The notes: a model not told the origin generated them from the sequence alone. A stretch of 9,627 nt of DNA from Thiomonas sp. (GCA_027451915.1 DAIDHU010000364.1:1-9627), one strand, 5' to 3'. Shown: positions 1 through 6,995, numbered from the stretch's first letter. Translations and numbers: made by a program.

Positions 1-78
1 GGTGTCCACCCCCGGGGTGATGGTCAGCACCAGTGCGGCGGCACTGAAGGCGAGCAGGGAGGAGACGATGGGGTTCAT
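1..78 (-). CDS. LysE/RhtB-family amino-acid exporter, N-terminal fragment
   Basis: Only the first 26 codons are in the window; the gene continues past the left edge. The peptide starts MNPIVSSLLAFSAAA and runs through a hydrophobic helix into LTITPGVDT. That matches the first transmembrane segment and the conserved L-x-x-x-PG-x-DT signature of LysE/RhtB exporters, inner-membrane proteins of about 200 residues that export amino acids or related metabolites. The ATG at 78 is chosen because the helix and the PG motif then sit at the family's usual distance from the N terminus. No clear Shine-Dalgarno sequence precedes it. It lies about 90 bp downstream of the deacetylase gene on the same strand and could be cotranscribed with it, but two GC-rich hairpins lie in the gap. 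The substrate cannot be predicted from this fragment. Confidence 0.72.
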   Translation of the reverse strand, partial: MNPIVSSLLAFSAAALVLTITPGVDT

Positions 79-129
79 GACCGGTGCCGGGGTTCGCGCA
101 TACGCCCTATTGTGCACGGATCGCGCAGG

Positions 130-168
130 GCGGGCGCCCCGCTGCGCGGGCCGCGCGGGGGCCGCGGC
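130..168 (-). terminator. Tandem GC hairpins after the deacetylase gene (possible weak terminator)
   Basis: Immediately after the deacetylase stop codon, reading leftwards, there is a 6-bp inverted repeat (150-155 with 163-168, 7-nt loop). A 5-bp repeat with a 3-nt loop follows (130-134 with 138-142). Neither is followed by a T-run in the transcribed direction, so this is not a textbook intrinsic terminator. In DNA this GC-rich such hairpins can arise by chance. They could reduce read-through into the exporter gene that starts at 78. Confidence 0.25.
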
Positions 169-1236
169 TCAGCCCCCGGCGCCTGCCACGAAGCCTTGCA
201 GGAGGTTGACCGCGTTGACCCCCAGCTCGGCCACCGCGTAGCCGCCCTCGAAGGTGAACAGGGTGGGCAGGCCGGCGCGCGCCAGGCGCTCGCCGACCCG
301 CAGGTAATCGTCGCCGTGCAGCGTGAAGCCGCTGATCGGATCACCGACGAAGGTATCCAGGCCCATCGGCACCACCAGGGCCTGGGCGCCGAAATCCCGC
401 AAGGCCTGCAGCGCGCGCTCCAGCGCCTGGCTCCAGACTTCGAAGCCGCTGCCCCGCGGCAGCGGCAGGTTGAGGTTGCAGCCCTGCCCGGCGCCGGCGC
501 CGCGCTCGTCGGCGAAGCCCAGGAAGTACGGGTATTCGGTGGCCGGATCGCCATGCAGCGACAGGGTCAGCACATCAGCGCGCTCGTAGAACAGGGTCTG
601 CGTGCCGTTGCCATGGTGGTAGTCCACGTCCAGCACGGCCACGCGCGCGCAGCCGCCGTCGCGCAGCGCCTGCGCGGCCAGCGCCGCGTTGTTCAGGAAA
701 CAATAGCCGCCGAAATAGTCGGGTCCGGCATGGTGCCCGGGCGGACGGGTGAGCGCGAAGGCGCCGCGCGCGCCCGCCAGCAGCTCCCGCGCGCAGGCCA
801 GCGCGCAGGCCGCGCCGGCGCGCGCCGCGGCCCAGGTTCCCGCGGTCAGCGGCGTGCCGGCATCGAAGGCATGCTGGCCCAGGCGAGCCGCGAAATGCAG
901 CGTGGGCGCATCCATGCGAAAGGCGTGGCGGTGGCCCAGCGGCCACACCGACGGCAGCGCGTCGCGCTGCGCGTTGCCGGGGTCCAGCGCCACCCAGGCC
1001 TGCCAGGCTCCCTGCAGGAAGTCGAGGTAGGCGCTGGTGTGCACGCGCAGCAAGGCCTGCCGCAACGCGGCGTCGTCCACGTCAGGCTCGAGCAGTTCGC
1101 CCAGCTCGCGCCGTCGCAGCTCGGCCAGCACATGGTCGAGGCGGTCGGGCAGCTCGTAGCAGGGCACCATGCGCCCGCGGAACATTTCCTGCCGTCCGGC
1201 GTGCGCGGCGTGCAGGGGGTTGTGGAAAATCTTCAT
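169..1236 (-). CDS. Zinc-dependent deacetylase, histone deacetylase / acetylpolyamine amidohydrolase family
   Basis: This 355-residue cytoplasmic protein of the arginase/deacetylase fold should hydrolyse an acetyl-amide using one zinc ion. The catalytic set is complete. The His dyad is in RPPGHHA (H168, H169). The zinc ligands are D205 and H207 in DVDYHHG and D294 in MGLDTFVGDP. The transition-state tyrosine is Y333 in EGGY. The N terminus (MKIFHNPLHAAH, then RGRMVPCYELPDR) resembles bacterial acetylpolyamine amidohydrolases and HDAC-like enzymes, which often have small acetylated amines rather than proteins as substrates; the actual substrate is not shown here. Length is normal for the family. 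The ATG at 1236 has only a weak AGG upstream. The gene begins 50 bp after dnaE2 on the same strand, so it may be read from the SOS operon, from its own promoter (1263-1290), or both. An acetoin-utilisation AcuC-type role is less likely given the lack of acetoin genes. Confidence 0.9.
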   Translation of the reverse strand: MKIFHNPLHAAHAGRQEMFRGRMVPCYELPDRLDHVLAELRRRELGELLEPDVDDAALRQALLRVHTSAYLDFLQGAWQAWVALDPGNAQRDALPSVWPLGHRHAFRMDAPTLHFAARLGQHAFDAGTPLTAGTWAAARAGAACALACARELLAGARGAFALTRPPGHHAGPDYFGGYCFLNNAALAAQALRDGGCARVAVLDVDYHHGNGTQTLFYERADVLTLSLHGDPATEYPYFLGFADERGAGAGQGCNLNLPLPRGSGFEVWSQALERALQALRDFGAQALVVPMGLDTFVGDPISGFTLHGDDYLRVGERLARAGLPTLFTFEGGYAVAELGVNAVNLLQGFVAGAGG

Positions 1237-1262
1237 GCGCGAGGCCTGGGTGGGAACCAGGC

Positions 1263-1290
1263 ATTATCCGGGGCGGCGGCGCGGGTTCAA
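1263..1290 (-). promoter_or_regulatory. Candidate sigma-70 promoter for the deacetylase gene
   Basis: On the minus strand TTGAAC (1290-1285, 4 of 6 matches to the -35 consensus) is followed after 16 bases by GATAAT (1268-1263, 5 of 6 matches to the -10 consensus). The -35 element overlaps the dnaE2 stop codon. The predicted start of transcription falls about 20 bases upstream of the deacetylase ATG, inside a 6-bp inverted repeat (1244-1249 with 1257-1262, 7-nt loop). That repeat could be an operator or a leader hairpin. AT-rich hexamers are scarce in this GC-rich region, which makes the match more noteworthy, but it is only a sequence match. Confidence 0.4.
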
Positions 1291-4200
1291 TGGAAATCGC
1301 GGGACGCGGTAGGCAGTTCCCCCAGCAGCGGCGTGAGATCGAACAGTCGCTCGGCCAGCAGGCTGCCCACCGCGCCGTCGCTCTGCCAACGCCCGGCCAC
1401 CGCCAGCAGCCGCGCCCGCAGCAACACCTGGCGCTGGCGCTCGCGCAGGCTTTTCCAGCAAATCACCTGCACCACCCCGGTCTCGTCCTCCAGGGACACG
1501 AAGGTGGTTCCGCGCGCCGTCTCGGGTTGCTGGCGCAGCGTGACCAGGCCGCAGGCGCGCGCGCGGCTGCCGTCGGGCAGCGTGGCCAGCTGCGCGGCCC
1601 GCAGCCAGCGCGGATGCAGACGCTCGCGCAGGAGCGCCAGCGGGTGCCGGCGCAGGCTCAGGCCGGTGGCGGCGTAGTCGAACACCACGTCCTCCCCCTC
1701 CGAGGGCGCGGCCAGGTCCAGCACAGGCTCGGCGGGCGCCGCATCGCGCAGCAGCGGCGGCAGCGCGTGCACCGCGGCGGCCTGCCACACCTGCTGGCGC
1801 CGGTGTCCGGCCAGGCTGCGCAAGGCGTCGGCGGCGGCCAGCAGGCGCATGTCGCCGCCCGCCAGCGCGGCGCGGCGCGCCAGGTCCACCGCGTCGAGGA
1901 AAACCCCGTCGGCGCGCGCCGCCTCGATGCGCCGCGCCGCCTGCTGCCCGAGACCGCGCACCAGGCGCAGGCCCAGGCGTACGGCGGCACCTTCGATCCG
2001 GCTGTCCCAGCGACTGGCCTGCACGTCGGGCGGCAGCACGCGCACGCCGTGGCGCCTTGCGTCCTGCACCAGTTGGGAGGGGGTGTAGAAACCCATGGGC
2101 TGGCTGTTGAGCAGCGCCGCCAGGAACTGCGCGGGATGGTGGCGCTTGATCCAGGCGCTGGCGTACACCAGCAAGGCAAAGGAGGCCGCGTGGCTCTCGG
2201 GGAATCCGTATTCGGAAAAGCCCTGCACCTGGGCATAGATCTGCTCGGCGAAGGCCGGGTCGTAGCCCCGCTCGACCATGCCGCCGACCAGGCGATCCCG
2301 CCATACCTGCAGCGATCCCTTGCGGCGCCACGCCGCCATCGCGCGCCGCAGCCCGTCGGCCTGGCCGGCGCTGAACCCGGCCGCCAGCATGCTGATCTGC
2401 ATCACCTGCTCCTGGAACACCGGCACGCCCAGGGTGCGCTGCAGCGCCTGGCGCAGCGCCGGGCTGGGGTAGTGCACCGGCTCCAGGCCCTGGCGCCGCC
2501 GCAGATAGGGGTGCACCATGCCGCCCTGGATCGGTCCCGGGCGCACGATCGCCACCTCCACCACCAGATCGTAGAAACAGCGCGGGCGCAGGCGCGGCAG
2601 CATGCCTTGCTGGGCGCGCGACTCCACCTGGAACACCCCCACCGAGTCGGCCGCGCACAGCATGTCGTAGGTCGCCGGGTCCTCGGGCGGGATGTCCTGC
2701 ATCGCGAAGGGCCGTCCGCGCGCGGCGCCGATCAGATCCAGGGACTTGCGGATCGCCGTGAGCATGCCCAGCGCCAGCACGTCCACCTTGAGCATGCCCA
2801 TCGCGTCCAGGTCGTCCTTGTCCCACTCGATCACCGTGCGCCCGGGCATGGCCGCGTTTTCCACCGGCACCAGCTCGTGCAGCGGGTCGCCGCTGAGCAC
2901 GAAGCCCCCGGTGTGCTGCGACAGGTGGCGGGGAAAACCCAGCAGCGCGCGCACCAGCGCCATCCACTGGCGCACCCCCAGATCGGCGGGGTCCAGTCCG
3001 ACCTCGAGCAGGCGTTCGGCGGCGATCTCGCGTCCGTCCCACCATTGCACGTTGCGCGCCAGGCGCTCGACGGACTCCGGCGCGAAACCCAGCGCCTTGC
3101 CGACGTCGCGGATGGCGCTGCGCGGTCGGTAGGTGATCACGCTGGCGGTCAGCGCCGCGCGCTCGCGGCCGTACTTGGCATACAGGTACTGGATCACCTC
3201 CTCGCGGCGCTCGTGCTCGAAGTCGACATCGATGTCTGGCGGCTCGTTGCGCTCGCGGCTGATGAAACGCTCGAACAGCACCTGCATGCGCGCCGGGTCC
3301 ACCTCGGTCACCCCCAGGCACCAGCACACCACGCTGTTGGCCGCCGAGCCGCGCCCCTGGCACAGGATGCCGCGCGAGCGCGCGAAGCCGACGATGTCGT
3401 CGACGGTGAGAAAGTAATGCGCATAGCCGAGCTCGGCGATGAGCGCGAGTTCGTGCTCGATGAGTTCGCGCATCGCCGCGTCGGGGCCGCCCGGCCAGCG
3501 CCGCCAGGCCCCCTCGAACACGCGCCGGCGCAGGTACTCGTCGGCCTGCAGGCCTGGCGGCACCACTTCGCGCGGATAGTTGTAGCGCAACTCCTCGAGG
3601 GAGAAGTCGCAGCTGTCTGCCAGCTGTGCGCTGCGCTCGAGGAGTTCGGCCGGATAGCGCCGGCCCAGCTGCTCCAGGCCCTGCAGCGCGCGCTCGGCAT
3701 TGGGTTGCAGCTCCAGGCCGCAGCGCGCCAGCTCACGCCCCAGGCGGATGGCGCACAGCGTGTCGTGCAGCGGCTGGCGCGAGGCGGCGTGCATCTGCAC
3801 GTCGGGGCAGGCCACCAGCTCCATGCCCAGCCGCCCCGACAGCGCGCGCAGGCGCTGCAGCCAGCGCGCGTCGTCCAGCTCGCGGTGCAGCTCCACGCCC
3901 AGCCGCAGCGTGGGGCCGAGGCCCTCGCGCAGCGCGGCGGCCCAGCCGAGCAGCCGCGCATCGTCGGCGCGGCGCGGCAGGCACAGCAGGCCAAGGCAGG
4001 CGCCGGGGGGCTGGCTCAGCAGGGCTTGGAGCTCCAGGCGGTAGCTGCCCTTGGGCGAGGCCCGGCGCAATGCGGTGATGAACCGGCACAAGGCGGCGTA
4101 GTCGGCGCGGTGCCGCGCCAGCAGCACCAGCACCGCCTCGTGCTCGTGGTCCAGGCGCAGGCGGAACTGGCTTCCCAGCAGCAGTTTCACCCCGAGCTCG

Positions 4201-4370
4201 CGCGCCGCCACGTGAGCGCGCACCACGCCGGCCAGGGAGCATTCGTCGGTCAGCGCCAGGGCCGCGTAGCCCAGTTCGCCGGCGCGGCGCACCAGTTCCT
4301 CGGGATGGCTGGCGCCGCGCAGGAAGCTGAAATTGGACATGCAGCGCAGCGCCGCGTAAGACTGGGACAT
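1287..4370 (-). CDS. dnaE2: Error-prone DNA polymerase DnaE2 (ImuC)
   Basis: This 1027-residue C-family polymerase is the catalytic subunit of the ImuA-ImuB-DnaE2 mutasome, which extends DNA past lesions and causes damage-induced mutation. An N-terminal PHP domain comes first (about 1-200, with SNFSFLRGASHPEEL and LTDECSLAG). The palm follows, with GRGSAANS at 339-346 and the catalytic aspartates D381 and D383 in PPDIDVDFE and D530 in KVDVLALG, equivalent to E. coli alpha D401, D403 and D555. Next come the fingers (YGFPESHAASFALLVY, about 721-736), then a helix-hairpin-helix region and a C-terminal OB fold (about 930-1010). Length is typical of the family. The reading frame stays open far upstream, but the ATG at 4370 (MSQSYAALRC) matches family N termini and lies 23 bp after the imuB stop. 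The first PHP metal motif reads RCM instead of HxH, and other expected ligands are Gln (Q68, Q192), so PHP metal binding is probably lost. Confidence 0.96.
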   Translation of the reverse strand: MSQSYAALRCMSNFSFLRGASHPEELVRRAGELGYAALALTDECSLAGVVRAHVAARELGVKLLLGSQFRLRLDHEHEAVLVLLARHRADYAALCRFITALRRASPKGSYRLELQALLSQPPGACLGLLCLPRRADDARLLGWAAALREGLGPTLRLGVELHRELDDARWLQRLRALSGRLGMELVACPDVQMHAASRQPLHDTLCAIRLGRELARCGLELQPNAERALQGLEQLGRRYPAELLERSAQLADSCDFSLEELRYNYPREVVPPGLQADEYLRRRVFEGAWRRWPGGPDAAMRELIEHELALIAELGYAHYFLTVDDIVGFARSRGILCQGRGSAANSVVCWCLGVTEVDPARMQVLFERFISRERNEPPDIDVDFEHERREEVIQYLYAKYGRERAALTASVITYRPRSAIRDVGKALGFAPESVERLARNVQWWDGREIAAERLLEVGLDPADLGVRQWMALVRALLGFPRHLSQHTGGFVLSGDPLHELVPVENAAMPGRTVIEWDKDDLDAMGMLKVDVLALGMLTAIRKSLDLIGAARGRPFAMQDIPPEDPATYDMLCAADSVGVFQVESRAQQGMLPRLRPRCFYDLVVEVAIVRPGPIQGGMVHPYLRRRQGLEPVHYPSPALRQALQRTLGVPVFQEQVMQISMLAAGFSAGQADGLRRAMAAWRRKGSLQVWRDRLVGGMVERGYDPAFAEQIYAQVQGFSEYGFPESHAASFALLVYASAWIKRHHPAQFLAALLNSQPMGFYTPSQLVQDARRHGVRVLPPDVQASRWDSRIEGAAVRLGLRLVRGLGQQAARRIEAARADGVFLDAVDLARRAALAGGDMRLLAAADALRSLAGHRRQQVWQAAAVHALPPLLRDAAPAEPVLDLAAPSEGEDVVFDYAATGLSLRRHPLALLRERLHPRWLRAAQLATLPDGSRARACGLVTLRQQPETARGTTFVSLEDETGVVQVICWKSLRERQRQVLLRARLLAVAGRWQSDGAVGSLLAERLFDLTPLLGELPTASRDFH

Positions 4371-4393
4371 GACGCCTGCTCGGATTCGTGGGC

Positions 4394-5719
4394 TCAGGCG
4401 AACACGCCGTGCAGGAACCACTGGGCATGCGCTTCGCGCTCGCGGCTGCGAAACACCCACAGCAGGCCGGAGCGCTCGTTGGCGGCCACCCAGTAGTCGC
4501 GCGCCACGTGGTGCGTGCCGCCGGCCTCGTCGCGCTGCCACCAGCCGCCTTCGATGCGCTGGGGCCCCAGCAGCAGGCGCAGCTCGCCTTGCCACATCGG
4601 CAATCCGCCACGGCTGCGCAGCGGCAAGGGGCGCGGCAGCAGGAAACCCGGGCGCGGCCCGGCGCATCCCGGGCTCTCCATCGCAGCGTTGCGCGGGGCC
4701 TCGCCCAGGGCATGCCAGGCCTGCTGCCATTCGGGCCGGTGCTCGGCCAGCACGACCCCTTGCAGCACCTGGCGCGGCCCCAGGCGCGCGGCCACGCGCT
4801 GCAGCGCCAGCAGCAGTTCGCGCGACGCACCCGCGTCCTGCGCCGAAACGCCCGGCAGCAGGCTGGCGGTGGTGCCGGCCAGGGGCAACATGTCCTGCAA
4901 CTCCAGTTCCAGCTCGGTCACCGGGGCCGACAGGCGCAGGTGGGCCAGGTGCTCGGCCAGCAGGCGCGCGAGCTGCTCGGCGCCGCGCAGCGGCAGCGCG
5001 GTGCGCATGGCCAGCTCGCCCCATCCGTCGTGGTCGCGCGGTGTGTCGAAGCGCCAGCGCAAGCGCAGCGCGGTGGCACCGGCCTGACGCGCGCCCAGCC
5101 ACCCTTCCAGTTGCAGCAACAGGCGGCGCGCGCCGAACAGCAGCGCCTGGGCATCCTCCACCCGGGCCGGCAACTCCAGGCGGGCACGAAAGATCTGTGG
5201 CAGGCTGAACCAGGCATGCTGCTCGGCCCGCAGGCCATAGGCCTGGTCGATCTGCTGCAACAGCTGCGGCCCGCAACGTCGGGCCAGGCCCTCGCGCGGC
5301 AGGCGCCGCACATCGCCCAGCCGACGGCAACCCAGGCGCTGCAGCAGCGCCGCCTGCGCGGCGGCCGCATCCAGGCAGTGCAGCGGCAACGCATCCAGCG
5401 CCCGCGCCAGGTCGCGCGGCGGCGCCGGCGCCGGCGCCGCGCGCGCCAGCGCCAGCGCTCCCAGCGCCGTACCAGCCCAGGCCCGGCCGGCGGCCCCGAG
5501 TTCGGTCGACTGCGCCTCGATGCGTCGGCGCAGGGCATTCTGGCCGCCGAAAAGGCGCAGGCTGCGCTCGAGCTCGAGCAGCACCGCGCGCTCCAGCAGC
5601 ACCACGCGCGGCGTGAACTGCAGGCCCCAGACGGCCAGCGCATGCGCGGTGGCCGCGGCCGATGCGGCCGATGCGGCCGGCTCAGGCCAGGCGCAGGCCA
5701 GCAACGCGACCCACAGCAT
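4394..5719 (-). CDS. imuB: ImuB, Y-family polymerase-like mutasome subunit
   Basis: This 441-residue protein resembles Y-family polymerases but belongs to the non-catalytic ImuB group, which links DnaE2 to the sliding clamp. It starts MLWVALLACAWPE and keeps the degenerate palm segment RSLRLFGG (52-59), a helix-hairpin-helix region with GDVRRLPREGLARRCG (135-150), and LELPARVED (181-189) leading into the little-finger region. The diagnostic ImuB tail is intact: RIEGGWW (389-394 region), RDYWVA (407-412) and WFLHGVFA at the extreme C terminus. Acidic Y-family catalytic motifs are not visible. An Ala/Pro linker (93-101) is low complexity. The start at 5719 is preferred over the ATG at 5725 because AGGAG lies 7 nt before 5719 but only 1 nt before 5725; the reading frame further upstream is imuA DNA. 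The gene overlaps imuA by 38 bp, which suggests coupled translation. Confidence 0.93.
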   Translation of the reverse strand: MLWVALLACAWPEPAASAASAAATAHALAVWGLQFTPRVVLLERAVLLELERSLRLFGGQNALRRRIEAQSTELGAAGRAWAGTALGALALARAAPAPAPPRDLARALDALPLHCLDAAAAQAALLQRLGCRRLGDVRRLPREGLARRCGPQLLQQIDQAYGLRAEQHAWFSLPQIFRARLELPARVEDAQALLFGARRLLLQLEGWLGARQAGATALRLRWRFDTPRDHDGWGELAMRTALPLRGAEQLARLLAEHLAHLRLSAPVTELELELQDMLPLAGTTASLLPGVSAQDAGASRELLLALQRVAARLGPRQVLQGVVLAEHRPEWQQAWHALGEAPRNAAMESPGCAGPRPGFLLPRPLPLRSRGGLPMWQGELRLLLGPQRIEGGWWQRDEAGGTHHVARDYWVAANERSGLLWVFRSREREAHAQWFLHGVFA

Positions 5720-6398
5720 GCTCATGCTCCTGCCCGGGCGTCTCGACCACGGCCTGCGCCAGCCCAGCGGGTCGCGAAACCAGCCGCAGCTCCTGCTCAT
5801 GCGCCGGGCCGCGGCGCTTGAGCACCTGCACGCACAGCTCCCAGGGCTCGCCGGGCCGCGCACGCACGCGCAACGGCGCCGGCGAAGCCTCGGCGCGCGC
5901 CTGCTCGGGACGCAGCGCGAACACCAGGGCGCGGCCGTCCTGGGCATGGGCATGCAGGCGGCGCAAGGCCTCGGCACGACAGTTCGGCAGCCACGCCAGC
6001 ACGGCCGCCGCCCCTCCAGCGCGCAGGATCTGCTCGGCGGCCCACAGGCTCTGGCCGGCGTCGCGGCTGCGCACCCACACCAGTTGCCCGGGGTCGATGC
6101 CCTGCTCCCGCAGCCCCGGCAGGTACGGCACCGCCGGCGGACCCACCAGCACCAGCAGGCCCCCCTGTCGCAGCGCGGCGCGCAAGGGCGTGTCCAGCAG
6201 GCGCCATTCCAGCAGCGCGGCCCGCGGGACGAGCAACTCGGTCAGGGCACCGCAAGGCCAGCCGCCCCCGGGCAGTTCGGCGTCGAGCCGCTCCCAGCCG
6301 CTGCGCAGCACGGGCGCGCCGGCATGCCCGAGATCGGTGCCGCGCCAGACACTGGCGGCGAGCCCGGAAGACAACAGGGAGGAAACGGCGGCGGACAT
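5682..6398 (-). CDS. imuA: ImuA, RecA/SulA-like mutasome accessory protein
   Basis: This 238-residue protein is the first gene of the SOS-regulated imuA-imuB-dnaE2 operon. ImuA proteins have a RecA-like core and are needed with ImuB for DnaE2-dependent translesion synthesis. Family landmarks visible in order are VWRG (17-20), LDAELPGGGWPCGALTELL (38-56), LVGPPAVPYLPGL (84-96), SLWAAEQILRAG (117-128), LAWLPN with ALRRL (134-148) and LKRRG (193-197). Where RecA has its Walker A GxxxxGKT after the PGGG segment, this protein reads VPRAALLEWRLL, so ATP binding by a normal P-loop is unlikely, as is usual for ImuA/SulA-type proteins. The ATG at 6398 has GAGG 7 nt upstream. The 3' end overlaps imuB. 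A LexA box lies 64 bp upstream of the start. Confidence 0.92.
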   Translation of the reverse strand: MSAAVSSLLSSGLAASVWRGTDLGHAGAPVLRSGWERLDAELPGGGWPCGALTELLVPRAALLEWRLLDTPLRAALRQGGLLVLVGPPAVPYLPGLREQGIDPGQLVWVRSRDAGQSLWAAEQILRAGGAAAVLAWLPNCRAEALRRLHAHAQDGRALVFALRPEQARAEASPAPLRVRARPGEPWELCVQVLKRRGPAHEQELRLVSRPAGLAQAVVETPGQEHEHAVGRVAGLRLA

Positions 6399-6461
6399 CG
6401 AAAGGCCTCGCGAACATCGACGACGCCCGAATGTCCGGGCGGGAAGCGAAGCCTACCGAAA

Positions 6462-6481
6462 AACTGGATAAAAATACAGTA
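6462..6481 (-). promoter_or_regulatory. LexA-binding SOS box upstream of imuA
   Basis: Read on the minus strand the site is TACTGTATTTTTATCCAGTT. It contains CTG and CAG separated by exactly ten AT-rich bases, and it differs only slightly from the E. coli consensus TACTG(TA)5CAGTA. It lies between the regulator gene's terminator hairpin and imuA, in the only AT-rich stretch of that gap, where LexA would block the imuA promoter. The expected outcome is induction of imuA, imuB and dnaE2 on DNA damage. A precise -35/-10 pair could not be assigned. A small hairpin (6425-6429 with 6436-6440) lies in the presumed leader. Confidence 0.9.
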
Positions 6482-6488
6482 CTTGATC

Positions 6489-6519
6489 GCCGCGGGGCGG
6501 CCGCCCGCCGCCCCGCGGC
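6489..6519 (-). terminator. Perfect 12-bp GC hairpin after the Lrp-family gene
   Basis: The arms 6489-6500 and 6508-6519 are perfectly complementary over 12 bp, with a 7-nt loop (6501-6507). The structure starts 14 bp after the stop codon of the regulator gene. In that gene's direction the T-rich stretch (TATTTTTAT) begins about 12 bases after the stem and is part of the LexA box, so it is not a canonical U-tract terminator. The position and perfect pairing still suggest that it ends the regulator transcript and insulates the SOS operon. Confidence 0.55.
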
Positions 6520-6533
6520 CCCGCCAGCCCCGC

Positions 6534-6995
6534 TCAGAGCGGATAGTCGGTGCGCTTGCTCACGGTGCGCAGCGCGAACACCCCCTTGATGCGCTCGACA
6601 TGCGGCAGGCGCGCGAGTTCACGCTTTTGCACACGTTCATACTCCTGCTGGTCCGGCACCGCGACGCGCAACAGGTAGTCGAAGTCACCGGAGGTCAAGT
6701 GGCATTCCAGCACGTCGGGACAGGCGGTGGCGGCCTGCTCGAAGGCCGCCACCGCCTCCTCGGTCTGCGACTCCAGTGTCACCTCGACGAATACCGTGCT
6801 GGCGCGCCCCACCGCCTGGGGATCGAGCAAGGCCACGTAGCCGGCGATGATGCCCACCTTTTCCAGGCGTTGCACGCGTCGCAGACAGGCCGACGGGGAC
6901 AGCCCCACGCGCTCGGCCAGTTCGGTGTTGGCCATGCGCGCATTGCCTTGCAGCAAGGACAGAATACTGCGGTCGAAACGGTCAAGTTCGGTCAT
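6534..6995 (-). CDS. Lrp/AsnC-family transcriptional regulator, probable regulator of ald
   Basis: This 153-residue DNA-binding protein has the standard Lrp/AsnC layout and length. An N-terminal winged helix-turn-helix (about 4-60) begins LDRFDRSILSLLQ and has a recognition helix in SPSACLRRVQRLEKVGII (33-50). A RAM ligand-binding/oligomerisation domain follows (about 66-150), with the conserved effector loop TSGDFDYLLRV (101-111). Such proteins form dimers to octamers and respond to amino acids. The start at 6995 has GGAGG 8 nt upstream. The gene is divergent from alanine dehydrogenase across a 184-bp AT-rich spacer. From that, and from known Lrp-type control of ald genes in other bacteria, I infer that it regulates ald and probably itself, with alanine as the likely effector. 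A global Lrp role cannot be excluded. Confidence 0.93.
   Translation of the reverse strand: MTELDRFDRSILSLLQGNARMANTELAERVGLSPSACLRRVQRLEKVGIIAGYVALLDPQAVGRASTVFVEVTLESQTEEAVAAFEQAATACPDVLECHLTSGDFDYLLRVAVPDQQEYERVQKRELARLPHVERIKGVFALRTVSKRTDYPL

Noticed and set aside
112..1677. 521-codon plus-strand open frame opposite the deacetylase
   Set aside because: Its composition (Q, A, R, G, V) mirrors the real minus-strand gene, and it crosses the deacetylase-dnaE2 junction without any domain or ribosome-binding site.
1264..3363. 699-codon minus-strand open frame overlapping dnaE2
   Set aside because: It is out of frame with dnaE2, whose frame holds all catalytic motifs. The product is low-complexity G/A/R/P.
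1290..4496. 1068-codon open frame on the plus strand opposite dnaE2
   Set aside because: It is antisense to a well-conserved polymerase gene, very rich in Q, A, R and H, and shows no recognisable domain. Long antisense frames are expected in GC-rich genes with strong third-position bias.
4371..5330. N-terminal extension of dnaE2 by about 320 codons
   Set aside because: The frame is open only by composition. The extension overlaps imuB out of frame and is Ala/Arg/Pro-rich, and DnaE2 homologues begin near the ATG at 4370.
5415..5470. Short GGCGCC/GCCAGC repeats in imuB as a possible structural repeat
   Set aside because: They encode an Ala/Pro linker within imuB and reflect GC-rich codon use. 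There is no regular unit long enough to be a true repeat array.
5720..5977. Longer imuB starting at 5977
   Set aside because: The extra 86 residues are Arg/Cys/Pro-rich, lie wholly within imuA and have no counterpart in ImuB proteins, which begin with an MLW-like sequence.
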